Positions 55,070-61,912 of a stretch of DNA of 61,912 nucleotides are shown here, in pieces. How positions within the stretch are numbered: position 1 is the first letter of the stretch; every line of letters starts with the position of its first letter. The stretch comes from an uncultured Alphaproteobacteria bacterium (GTDB lineage: Bacteria; Pseudomonadota; Alphaproteobacteria; RF32; CAG-239). Below the pieces are notes generated by a model. It did no database searches. It was not told the origin of the DNA and worked only from the letters and a program-made list of their open reading frames with translations. The translations under genes were made by a program, and so were the position numbers. Location: the NCBI GenBank assembly GCA_944392265.1, contig CALXWC010000008.1, positions 1 through 61,912 on the forward strand, in the 5' to 3' direction.

Positions 55070-55912
55070 ATGGAAGAAAAAAAATTAGGAATCATAGCCG
55101 GAGGCGGAAGCATTCCTCAAATGTTAATAAAGCGCTGTCAAGAACAAGGCAGAGATTTTTTTGTGATTGCAATTGAAGGAAATGCCTCTGAAGATTTGGT
55201 AGATTCTTCCATCCCACATTGTTGGATTCGTATTGGCCAAGCCGGAACCGGTTTTAAGAAAATGGCAGAAGAAAAAGTGCACGATGTGGTGATGATTGGC
55301 ACAATCAAACGCCCAAGTTTGAGTGATTTGGTTCCCGATTTTCGCACAGCCGCTTTTTTTGCCAAAATTGGTATGAAGTCATTGGGAGATGACGGTATTT
55401 TAAGAGCTCTGGTTAAAGAACTTGAATCAGAAGGCCTTATTGTAAAAGGAATACACGAGGTTATGCCTGAGCTTTTGGTTAAATCAGGTGTTTTGGGTAA
55501 ACATAAGCCAGACAAACAAGCTTATGCCGATATTAAAAGAGGTGTTGAGGTTGCCTGGGAATTAGGACGTTTAGATGTCGGACAATCAGTTGTCGTTCAA
55601 CAAGGTTTGGTCTTAGGGGTTGAAGGTATAGAAGGCACAGATAGACTGATTATGCGTTGCAAAGACTATAAACGCAAAGGAGACGGCGGCGTTTTGGTTA
55701 AATTAAGAAAACCAGAACAAGACATGCGCATAGATTTGCCCACCATTGGGATAAGAACACTTGAAAATGCCAAAAATTCCGGATTAAGAGGTGTGGCGGT
55801 TCATTGCGGAAATGCATTGATTGTCAATGAACAAGAGGTGATAGATTATGCCAATAAAAATAATTTATTTATCGTAGGCATAAATCCGGCAGACTATATG
55901 AACCAAAATTAA
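55070..55912 (+). CDS. lpxI: UDP-2,3-diacylglucosamine pyrophosphatase LpxI
   Basis: 280 aa. LpxI signatures: LGIIAGGGSIPQMLIKRC at the N-terminus, MIGTIKRPSLSDLVPD, and RDLPT-type end (DMRIDLPTIGIRTLENA). It cleaves UDP-diacylglucosamine to lipid X, the same step as LpxH by a different fold, and is the usual form in Alphaproteobacteria. Confidence 0.95.
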   Translation: MEEKKLGIIAGGGSIPQMLIKRCQEQGRDFFVIAIEGNASEDLVDSSIPHCWIRIGQAGTGFKKMAEEKVHDVVMIGTIKRPSLSDLVPDFRTAAFFAKIGMKSLGDDGILRALVKELESEGLIVKGIHEVMPELLVKSGVLGKHKPDKQAYADIKRGVEVAWELGRLDVGQSVVVQQGLVLGVEGIEGTDRLIMRCKDYKRKGDGGVLVKLRKPEQDMRIDLPTIGIRTLENAKNSGLRGVAVHCGNALIVNEQEVIDYANKNNLFIVGINPADYMNQN

Positions 55913-55921
55913 GGAAAAAAG

Positions 55922-57076
55922 ATGAAAATATATATAATTGCAGGAGAACCTTCGGGAGATTTACTCGGTTCCAGATTTATGAAAGCAATGAAAGCCAAAA
56001 CCAACGGAAATGTTGAGTTTTTTGGTGTCGGTGGTGATACAATGGAACAAGAAGGTTTGAAGTCTTTGTTTGATATTTCAGATTTGGCTGTCATGGGCTT
56101 AACTGAGGTGATTCCAAGTATTCCCAAAATTTTGAAACACATTAAAAATACAGTTGAAGATATTAAAAAAGTCAATCCTGATGTGGTTATCACCATCGAT
56201 AGTTGGAGCTTTTCATCAAGAATACATAAAAAACTGCGCAAATTACATCTAAACATTCCGCAAGTTCATTATGTTGCGCCGCAAGTTTGGGCATGGAAGA
56301 AAAAAAGAGCCAAGACAATGTACAAATATATTGACCATTTGCTCACATTGTTTCCTTATGAGCCCAAATATTTTACGCCATATCATTTAGCAACGGATTT
56401 TGTCGGACATCCCGTTATTGAAAGCGATGTTATCCATGCTGATGGAAACGCTTTCAGAAAAAAATACAATATACCTGAAGACAAACGTATTATCACTATA
56501 TTGCCGGGGTCTAGAAAAAATGAGGTTTCAAGGCTTTTGCCGGAGTTTTTATTGGCGGCAGAAGATTTGAATGCGGCTGAAAAAGATTTATATTTTGTAA
56601 TTCCCACAGTCAAAACAGTTTCATCTATGGTGAAAGAAGGCTTAAAAGATACAAAGTTAAATATTTTAGTGGTGGATACGCAAGAAGACAGATATGGGGC
56701 ATTCAGAGCATCCGAAGCTGCTATTGCAGCCTCAGGAACTGTAGCTTTGGAGTTGGCTATTTGTGATATTCCGCATATTATTGCTTATAAAGTAGCCCCG
56801 CTAACAGGTTTTTTGGCCAAAAAATTCTTGCATATCCAATTTGTAAATTTATCCAACATTTTGTTGGGTAGGGAGATTATTCCCGAGTTATTGCAAGAGC
56901 GATGTGTTAGAAGCAATATTAAAAAATATATTTTAGATTTGTTAAATAAAACAGAATTGTATGACAGACAAAAAGAAGGTTTTATCAAAGTTCAAAAGAT
57001 TTTAGGCAAAGGAGAACAAACCCCAAGCCAAAATGCTTGTGATATTGTCTTAAAAATTATACAAAATAAAAAATAA
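55922..57076 (+). CDS. lpxB: Lipid-A-disaccharide synthase LpxB
   Basis: 384 aa, GT19. Conserved words: IAGEPSGDLLGSRFM, APQVWAWKKKRAKTM and LPGSRKNEVSRLLP. It joins lipid X and UDP-diacylglucosamine. It starts nine bases after lpxI, so the two are one unit. Confidence 0.97.
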   Translation: MKIYIIAGEPSGDLLGSRFMKAMKAKTNGNVEFFGVGGDTMEQEGLKSLFDISDLAVMGLTEVIPSIPKILKHIKNTVEDIKKVNPDVVITIDSWSFSSRIHKKLRKLHLNIPQVHYVAPQVWAWKKKRAKTMYKYIDHLLTLFPYEPKYFTPYHLATDFVGHPVIESDVIHADGNAFRKKYNIPEDKRIITILPGSRKNEVSRLLPEFLLAAEDLNAAEKDLYFVIPTVKTVSSMVKEGLKDTKLNILVVDTQEDRYGAFRASEAAIAASGTVALELAICDIPHIIAYKVAPLTGFLAKKFLHIQFVNLSNILLGREIIPELLQERCVRSNIKKYILDLLNKTELYDRQKEGFIKVQKILGKGEQTPSQNACDIVLKIIQNKK

Positions 57077-57079
57077 ATA

Positions 57080-57110
57080 AAAAAAGACTTACATTTGTAA
57101 GTCTTTTTTT
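57080..57110. terminator. Terminator of the lpx unit
   Basis: 13-bp stem AAAAAAGACTTAC / GTAAGTCTTTTTT with ATTT loop and T-runs on both strands; shared with the convergent gene at 57117. Confidence 0.88.
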
Positions 57111-57116
57111 AGATTA

Positions 57117-57488
57117 TTAATCAATACATTTTGTGCAAAGATAGTTCGTTTCCTGAACTTCAATCATACAATTCTTCAACGTAGTATCAAAACCTTCATC
57201 ACAAGGTGTTTCAACACATTTATAAAGGCTTGAACATCCGTCAGCTTCGCAAGAAACCAACTCGTATCCTTCGTCGCAAGAGGAGATTTCTGTGCTGTAT
57301 CCTTCGCATTTTTCCATACAAGCTTTTATTTCTTTTCCTTTTTTTATCGGGTTACCGTAAGCATCAAGTTGAGCTCCTCTGCCTAATTTTGGGTCCCAGT
57401 TATATTCATTAAGAGGTGTGGAGCGAGCAGAAAGTTCTGAATAACAAAACAAACAAGCTAAAAAGCAAAATAAAGTAATTTTTTTCAT
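57117..57488 (-). CDS. Secreted Cys-rich protein
   Basis: 123 aa. A signal peptide (about 1-21, ending ELSA) precedes a mature part with ten Cys (CMEKC, SSC, VSC, DGC, YKC, TPC, KNC, YLC, TKC), enough for five disulfides. Two short Cys-containing repeats (CDEGYELVSC, CDEGFDTTLKNC) are visible. No family is recognised. It requires an oxidising periplasm or exterior to fold. Confidence 0.7.
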   Translation of the reverse strand: MKKITLFCFLACLFCYSELSARSTPLNEYNWDPKLGRGAQLDAYGNPIKKGKEIKACMEKCEGYSTEISSCDEGYELVSCEADGCSSLYKCVETPCDEGFDTTLKNCMIEVQETNYLCTKCID

Positions 57489-57614
57489 AAATATTTTCCT
57501 TATAAAAACAACAGATAATATTATTTTTGCTCAAAAAGATTAAAATATTATTTCTTATATCCAAAATATAAGTTATTATCAGATAAAATAAAACAAATAA
57601 GTCTAATTATACCA

Positions 57615-59657
57615 ATGAAAAATTTATTTTTTTATATAAAAGACCAATTTAGAGAAGAACAACCAAGATGGTTTTTATGGCTGCCCGTGTTGTTAGGCAT
57701 TGGCATTGTTGTTTATTTTCAATTACCGCAGGAGATTTCCATTTGGTGGACATTAGGCGTGATAGAAAGTATAATTTTTGCGGCAATTTTATGTCGCTAT
57801 CATATAAAAGCTTTATACGTTTTGATGGTGATTTCAATTGTTGTATTGGGCTTTACCAATATCCAATTACAATCCGAATATCTGTCTAAAAAGAAAATTA
57901 AAACAGAAACTATGGAAACCTATATTTCCGGTATGATTGAAAAAATAGATTACAATTATAGAGGTTTTCAACGCTTTTTATTAAAAGATACCACAAATTT
58001 TGAAAAAGATAAACAATTTGGCCGAGTTAAAGTAAGCACCAGACAAAAGACAAGTAAGCTAAAAGTGGGGCAGTGCGTAGAAATGGCTGCCAAGATTATG
58101 CCGGCAGGGCTTCCTGTCATGATTGGCGGATATCAGTTTGACAGAAAAGCTTATTTTGAAAAGATAGATGCCAATGGCTATGCCTTAAGCTGGGCATATG
58201 AAACAGATTGTGACAACAAAGTTGGTCTTAAAGAAAAGTTCAATTTCTTTATAGATAATCTAAGAAGCAAAATAAATGCGCATATTCACCAAATTTTGCC
58301 TGCGTCTGAAGCAGGAATAACCTCAGCCATTGTCGCCGGAGAGCAGGGTGTGATAAATCGAGAGATTATTCAAAATTATCGAGATTCCGGACTGGCGCAT
58401 TTTCTTTCAATTTCTGGCTTGCATATGACCATGATTGCAGGCTTAATGTTCTTTTTTGTGCGTTTGTTTATGGCGCTTATTCCACCATTGGCTTTAAGAT
58501 ATGATTCTAAAAAGCCGGCAGCCGTTATGGCAATTTTAATCAGCATTTTTTATTTGTTTATTTCAGGGGCTCAAATACCGGCACAACGTGCATTTATTAT
58601 GAACTTGATTGTTTTGATTGGCGTTTTAATCGGCAGAAAAGCAATTTCAATGAGAACAATTTGCTGGGCGGCAATGTTTGTGTTGATTTTAAGTCCACAG
58701 GCCATAATCGGAGCAAGCTTTCAAATGTCTTTTGCCGCCGTAGTGGCCTTGATTGCTTTTTATGAAAAATATGCTGGCACGTTGCAACGCTTTTTAAGAG
58801 GCAATCCAGATAGCGGCAAAATGGTCAAGTTTTTCCGTTATATTTGGGCATATTTAATCGGAATTTTGGTCGCTGACTTTATTGCCAGTTTGGCAACCAC
58901 TCCTTTTGCCATTTATCACTTTAATAAAATAGCTGTTTATACAAGCATAACCAATTTGCTCTCAGGACCGATTATTGGTCTGGTTATTATGCCTTTTGTT
59001 TTGATAGCTCTGATTTTAATGCCCTTTGGGTTGGATGTGTTGCCGTTAAAAATAGTAGGTTGGGGCGTTGGCTTAGTTAATGATATTACGACTTATGTTG
59101 CCGCTTTGCCTCATGCCGGATATCAAGTTCTTTCAATGCCCACTTGGGGATTTGCAGCAATTATCTTGGGTGGTTTATGGTTGTGTTTATGGAATATGCC
59201 GTGGCGCAAATGGGGAACAATTGCAATAATTATTGGCATTTTGAGCATTTTTACGGTTAAAACACCGGATGTAATGGTAGATAATGAGGCATCTTTACTG
59301 GCCGTGAAAGATGAAGAAGGAGACTTGGTGATTTTACCTGCCAGAGGAAATTATTTCACCAAACAAATGTGGCTTGAAAAAACGGCCAATAAAAAATTAG
59401 ATAAAAAAGAACAACAAAAGTTATATCAGATTTATAAAGGCAAAAAAGTTGATAAATCTTGGCTTGATTTGGAGTGTGATAAAAAATCTTGCCTTTATAA
59501 AAACAGAGTGCGTTTTTACAAAGATAAACGCTTGGAAATTGATGGTAAAAACTTTGATACATATCAAGCAGGTGGCGCTAGCCTTTATTTTGACGGTGAT
59601 AAAATCAAAATTAAAACCGTAAGAGATTTTATTGGCTCAAGATTTTGGAATAATTAA
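57615..59657 (+). CDS. comEC: ComEC/Rec2-family membrane protein
   Basis: 680 aa. N-terminal DUF4131-like domain (to about 200), then the Competence domain with HFLSISGLHMTMIAGLMFF and QIPAQRAFIMN and many membrane segments. The family translocates single-stranded DNA during uptake. The usual C-terminal metallo-beta-lactamase domain is missing; a short unrelated tail takes its place. No ribosome site is visible before the ATG. Confidence 0.88.
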   Translation: MKNLFFYIKDQFREEQPRWFLWLPVLLGIGIVVYFQLPQEISIWWTLGVIESIIFAAILCRYHIKALYVLMVISIVVLGFTNIQLQSEYLSKKKIKTETMETYISGMIEKIDYNYRGFQRFLLKDTTNFEKDKQFGRVKVSTRQKTSKLKVGQCVEMAAKIMPAGLPVMIGGYQFDRKAYFEKIDANGYALSWAYETDCDNKVGLKEKFNFFIDNLRSKINAHIHQILPASEAGITSAIVAGEQGVINREIIQNYRDSGLAHFLSISGLHMTMIAGLMFFFVRLFMALIPPLALRYDSKKPAAVMAILISIFYLFISGAQIPAQRAFIMNLIVLIGVLIGRKAISMRTICWAAMFVLILSPQAIIGASFQMSFAAVVALIAFYEKYAGTLQRFLRGNPDSGKMVKFFRYIWAYLIGILVADFIASLATTPFAIYHFNKIAVYTSITNLLSGPIIGLVIMPFVLIALILMPFGLDVLPLKIVGWGVGLVNDITTYVAALPHAGYQVLSMPTWGFAAIILGGLWLCLWNMPWRKWGTIAIIIGILSIFTVKTPDVMVDNEASLLAVKDEEGDLVILPARGNYFTKQMWLEKTANKKLDKKEQQKLYQIYKGKKVDKSWLDLECDKKSCLYKNRVRFYKDKRLEIDGKNFDTYQAGGASLYFDGDKIKIKTVRDFIGSRFWNN

Positions 59658-59719
59658 CATGGATTTACAATTAAATATATGATATATTAAGTAGAGATAT
59701 AATTATTACGGAGAGAGAA

Positions 59720-60505
59720 ATGGAAAAATTAGAATTTGTTCCTGCAGCCGAAAATGAAGAACATTTGCAAAGACATTCGGATTCATCATCAAAAGTAGTG
59801 GGCTCCAAATCAATAGAAACAACCAAGGCAGAAGATATCTCCGTAATTCTTAAAGAATTTGATAACGCCTATCAATCTGCAATTGAAAAAAACGGAAACC
59901 CCGGAAGACAGGTTTTTGCCATTGAAACAGATAAAGATGTTGGAACAGATGCCCTCGTTTCAACAGATGAATTAGATAAAAGTAAAATTTTTTCAATAGT
60001 AAGAGAACCAGGAACAAGAGGTGAAGCCAATATTAAGGTTGCTCTTATTTCTCCTCAAGATATGCCTAAAACAAATATTGTTCATGCAATTTATGGCCCA
60101 TATGGTCCAACAGGAAAAGGCGGAATATATACCATGATGTTTGGCGATCCCGGAGAACCTTTTCCAAGAGAGTTGGATGAAAATGCAGATTCTCGTAGTG
60201 TAGAATTAAATGAAAAAGCCAAAGAATATTGGAATGGTAAAAACGGTAAAGGCGGACATGTTTTTTTAATCACTCCTGATGAATTAGAAGACGCTTTAAA
60301 TAAAATGGAAGAAAATGGAATGTCTACGAATGCTCAAAAGGTAAGATTAAAGAAGTTTAGACAATCACCTAATTCTCCGATAATCAAGCATGAAAAAAGC
60401 AAAATCCAAGAAAATGCCAAAAATTTAGGAAAAATAAAGATTAATCCGAAACAAATAAACCTAGAACAGGCGAGAATTTTGGAAAATAAAGAGAATATAA
60501 AATAA
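59720..60505 (+). CDS. Unknown protein
   Basis: 261 aa, no family recognised. Acidic N-terminus, a Gly/Pro/Tyr-rich centre (AIYGPYGPTGKGGIY, about 119-133), an acidic stretch, and a Lys-rich C-terminal tail of about 60 residues. No signal peptide. GGAGAGAG sets the start; a terminator follows. The sharp change from a structured centre to a basic tail suggests binding to nucleic acid or a partner, a guess. Confidence 0.65.
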   Translation: MEKLEFVPAAENEEHLQRHSDSSSKVVGSKSIETTKAEDISVILKEFDNAYQSAIEKNGNPGRQVFAIETDKDVGTDALVSTDELDKSKIFSIVREPGTRGEANIKVALISPQDMPKTNIVHAIYGPYGPTGKGGIYTMMFGDPGEPFPRELDENADSRSVELNEKAKEYWNGKNGKGGHVFLITPDELEDALNKMEENGMSTNAQKVRLKKFRQSPNSPIIKHEKSKIQENAKNLGKIKINPKQINLEQARILENKENIK

Positions 60506-60530
60506 AAAACTCTTGAAAAAGAATAAATAA

Positions 60531-60556
60531 AAAAGCCTCTCAATAGAGAGGCTTTT
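60531..60556. terminator. Bidirectional terminator
   Basis: 11-bp stem AAAAGCCTCTC / GAGAGGCTTTT with AATA loop, between the 59720 gene and prfC. Confidence 0.8.
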
Positions 60557-60559
60557 GAC

Positions 60560-61912
60560 TTAGAACATTTGTTCGCGGGTTTTCTTGAACTCAACATCAG
60601 GGAAATCTTCCTGAGCTTTGTTTAAGTGCCAAGCATTGCGAGCCAAGAAAACATCGGCACCATCGTGGTCGGTAGCCATTGAGCCTTGGTTAGCATCAAT
60701 AAATTTCTTTAATTTTTGCTTATCTTTACAATCAACCCAGCGGGCTGTGAAATATTGAGTGGGTTCAAATGCAACCGGCAAGTTAAATTCTGAGCGAATA
60801 CGGTCTGCCATAACTTCAAATTGCAAAGCACCGACAACACCGACAATCCATTCTGAACCGACAATCGGCTTGAAAACGCTTGCACCACCTTCTTCGGCAA
60901 TCTGTTGCAAAGCTGCACCTAAGTGTTTAGATTTCAATGGGTCTAATGCACGAACGGATTTCAACAATTCAGGAGCAAAACTCGGGATTCCTGTAAAGTG
61001 CAGCTTTTCACCTTCGGTCAAAGTATCACCAATGCGAAGTTGTCCATGGTTAGGAATACCGATAATATCTCCTGCATATGCGTCTTCAGCCAATTCTCTT
61101 TCTTGCGCCAAGAACATAACAGGGGTTGGAACCTTAATGCCTTTACCTGTACGAACTTGATTTAAGGTCATGCCGCGTTTGAAGTGTCCGGAGCAAATAC
61201 GCATAAAGGCAATACGGTCACGGTGTTTAGGGTCCATATTGGCTTGGATTTTGAAGACAAACCCCGTAACCTTGTTTTCTTCAGGTTTAACTTCTCTTTC
61301 CAAAGACGGGTGTGGACGAGGGGTTGGAGCTATATTATGCAAACCTTCCAAAACTTCTCTTACACCAAAGTTGTTGATAGCACTACCGAAGAACACGGGA
61401 GTCTGCACACCGGCCAAGTATGATTCAAGAGAAAACTCTGGGCAGAGTTCTTTAACCATCATCACATCTTCGCGCAATTTTTCAACGGCATGTGCAGGCA
61501 ATAAGTCATCTAATTTGGGGTCATCTAAACCTTTGCAGGTTTCAATAGTTGCGTTGATTTGAGATTTATCACCTGTTTTGTTCATCAAAATCAATTGGTC
61601 GTTCAATAAATCATAGCAACCCAAGAAATCTTTACCCATACCAATCGGCCAGCTGGCAGGGGTGACTTCCAAGGCCAAAGTTTTTTCAATATCATCCAAC
61701 AAAACAAACGGGTCTAAACCTTCGCGGTCAAGTTTGTTGATGAAAGTTAAAATCGGTACATCACGCAAGCGACAAACTTCAAACAATTTTTTTGTTTGCG
61801 TTTCAATACCTTTGGCAGAGTCCAAAACCATCACGGCAGAGTCAACGGCGGTTAACACACGGTAAGTATCTTCGGAGAAGTCTTCGTGTCCCGGAGTATC
61901 CAAAAGGTTGAA
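60560..61912 (-). CDS. prfC: Peptide chain release factor 3 (RF3), C-terminal part
   Basis: 450 residues visible; the N-terminus with the P-loop lies beyond the window edge. The visible part starts at FNLLDTPGHEDFSEDTYR, containing the G3 motif DTPGH, then NKLD (G4) near the start of the GTPase domain. The RF3 C-terminal domains follow (GVVGALQFEVMADRI). RF3 is a GTPase that recycles RF1/RF2 after termination. EF-G is excluded by the RF3-specific C-terminal region. Confidence 0.96.
   Translation of the reverse strand, partial: FNLLDTPGHEDFSEDTYRVLTAVDSAVMVLDSAKGIETQTKKLFEVCRLRDVPILTFINKLDREGLDPFVLLDDIEKTLALEVTPASWPIGMGKDFLGCYDLLNDQLILMNKTGDKSQINATIETCKGLDDPKLDDLLPAHAVEKLREDVMMVKELCPEFSLESYLAGVQTPVFFGSAINNFGVREVLEGLHNIAPTPRPHPSLEREVKPEENKVTGFVFKIQANMDPKHRDRIAFMRICSGHFKRGMTLNQVRTGKGIKVPTPVMFLAQERELAEDAYAGDIIGIPNHGQLRIGDTLTEGEKLHFTGIPSFAPELLKSVRALDPLKSKHLGAALQQIAEEGGASVFKPIVGSEWIVGVVGALQFEVMADRIRSEFNLPVAFEPTQYFTARWVDCKDKQKLKKFIDANQGSMATDHDGADVFLARNAWHLNKAQEDFPDVEFKKTREQMF

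Overview
The window reads as a chromosomal piece of an AT-rich, Gram-negative alphaproteobacterium. The lineage is inferred from gene order: a divergent xerC/priA pair leading into an F1 ATP synthase operon (atpHAGDC, no Fo genes); recG beside mfd; bamE, a YceD/DUF177 gene, rpmF, plsX, fabH, ihfA and a MerR gene in a row; and LpxI between LpxA and LpxB. Several unknown genes and a Cys-rich secreted protein suggest a host-associated (perhaps gut) member, but the sequence does not prove that. Promoters that can be read follow TTGnnn-N15-18-TATAAT-like spacing, often with an extended TGn -10.

Layout. 1-7756: 5' part of xerC (minus), priA and the F1 operon. 7899-11709: three unknown proteins and a glycerol-1-phosphate dehydrogenase-like enzyme. 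11810-18102: recG (minus), mfd and a TerB-like partner. 18131-22451: bamE (minus), then the ribosomal protein/fatty acid/IHF block. 22484-26664: a GuaD-like deaminase, an unknown gene, and a minus-strand operon of CoA-disulfide reductase-rhodanese, EFR1 flavodoxin-ferredoxin and hypoxanthine-DNA glycosylase. 26758-28047: a small M16-type metallopeptidase-like protein behind a 12-bp hairpin.

28105-34385 is the most coherent accessory system: an NmlR/AdhR-type MerR regulator, a 19-bp-spacer promoter with a perfect 6-bp inverted repeat, and seven tightly packed genes (membrane metallophosphoesterase, Fe-alcohol dehydrogenase, exported cupin, membrane-anchored carboxymuconolactone decarboxylase-like protein, exported flavodoxin, cytoplasmic flavoprotein, anchored alpha/beta hydrolase with no Ser in its nucleophile elbow). 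It looks like an electrophile or aldehyde stress operon whose products act on both sides of the inner membrane.

34455-44925 holds an orphan 518-aa protein, a PreT/GltD-like oxidoreductase, a heterodimeric ABC exporter pair, an HExxH protein, a small unknown, a transglutaminase-like protein inserted between two 81-bp direct repeats, and an APH-type kinase. 45284-47774 holds DUF4186, tRNA-Met(CAT), a leader with two tandem terminators, and an orphan phage tail fibre with a DUF4376 protein.

47877-51546 is a four-gene, translationally coupled set (ArnT-like GT39, GT2, YdjC deacetylase, GtrA) that resembles the Francisella FlmK/FlmF2/NaxD route for adding an amino sugar to lipid A. It is followed by an autotransporter, a membrane-anchored methyltransferase, lpxA-lpxI-lpxB, a secreted Cys-rich protein, a ComEC-like protein, an unknown gene and the C-terminal part of prfC (minus, running off the window). 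Cell-envelope work therefore dominates the last quarter. No intergenic stretch exceeds about 300 bases; the longest is 45426-45658.
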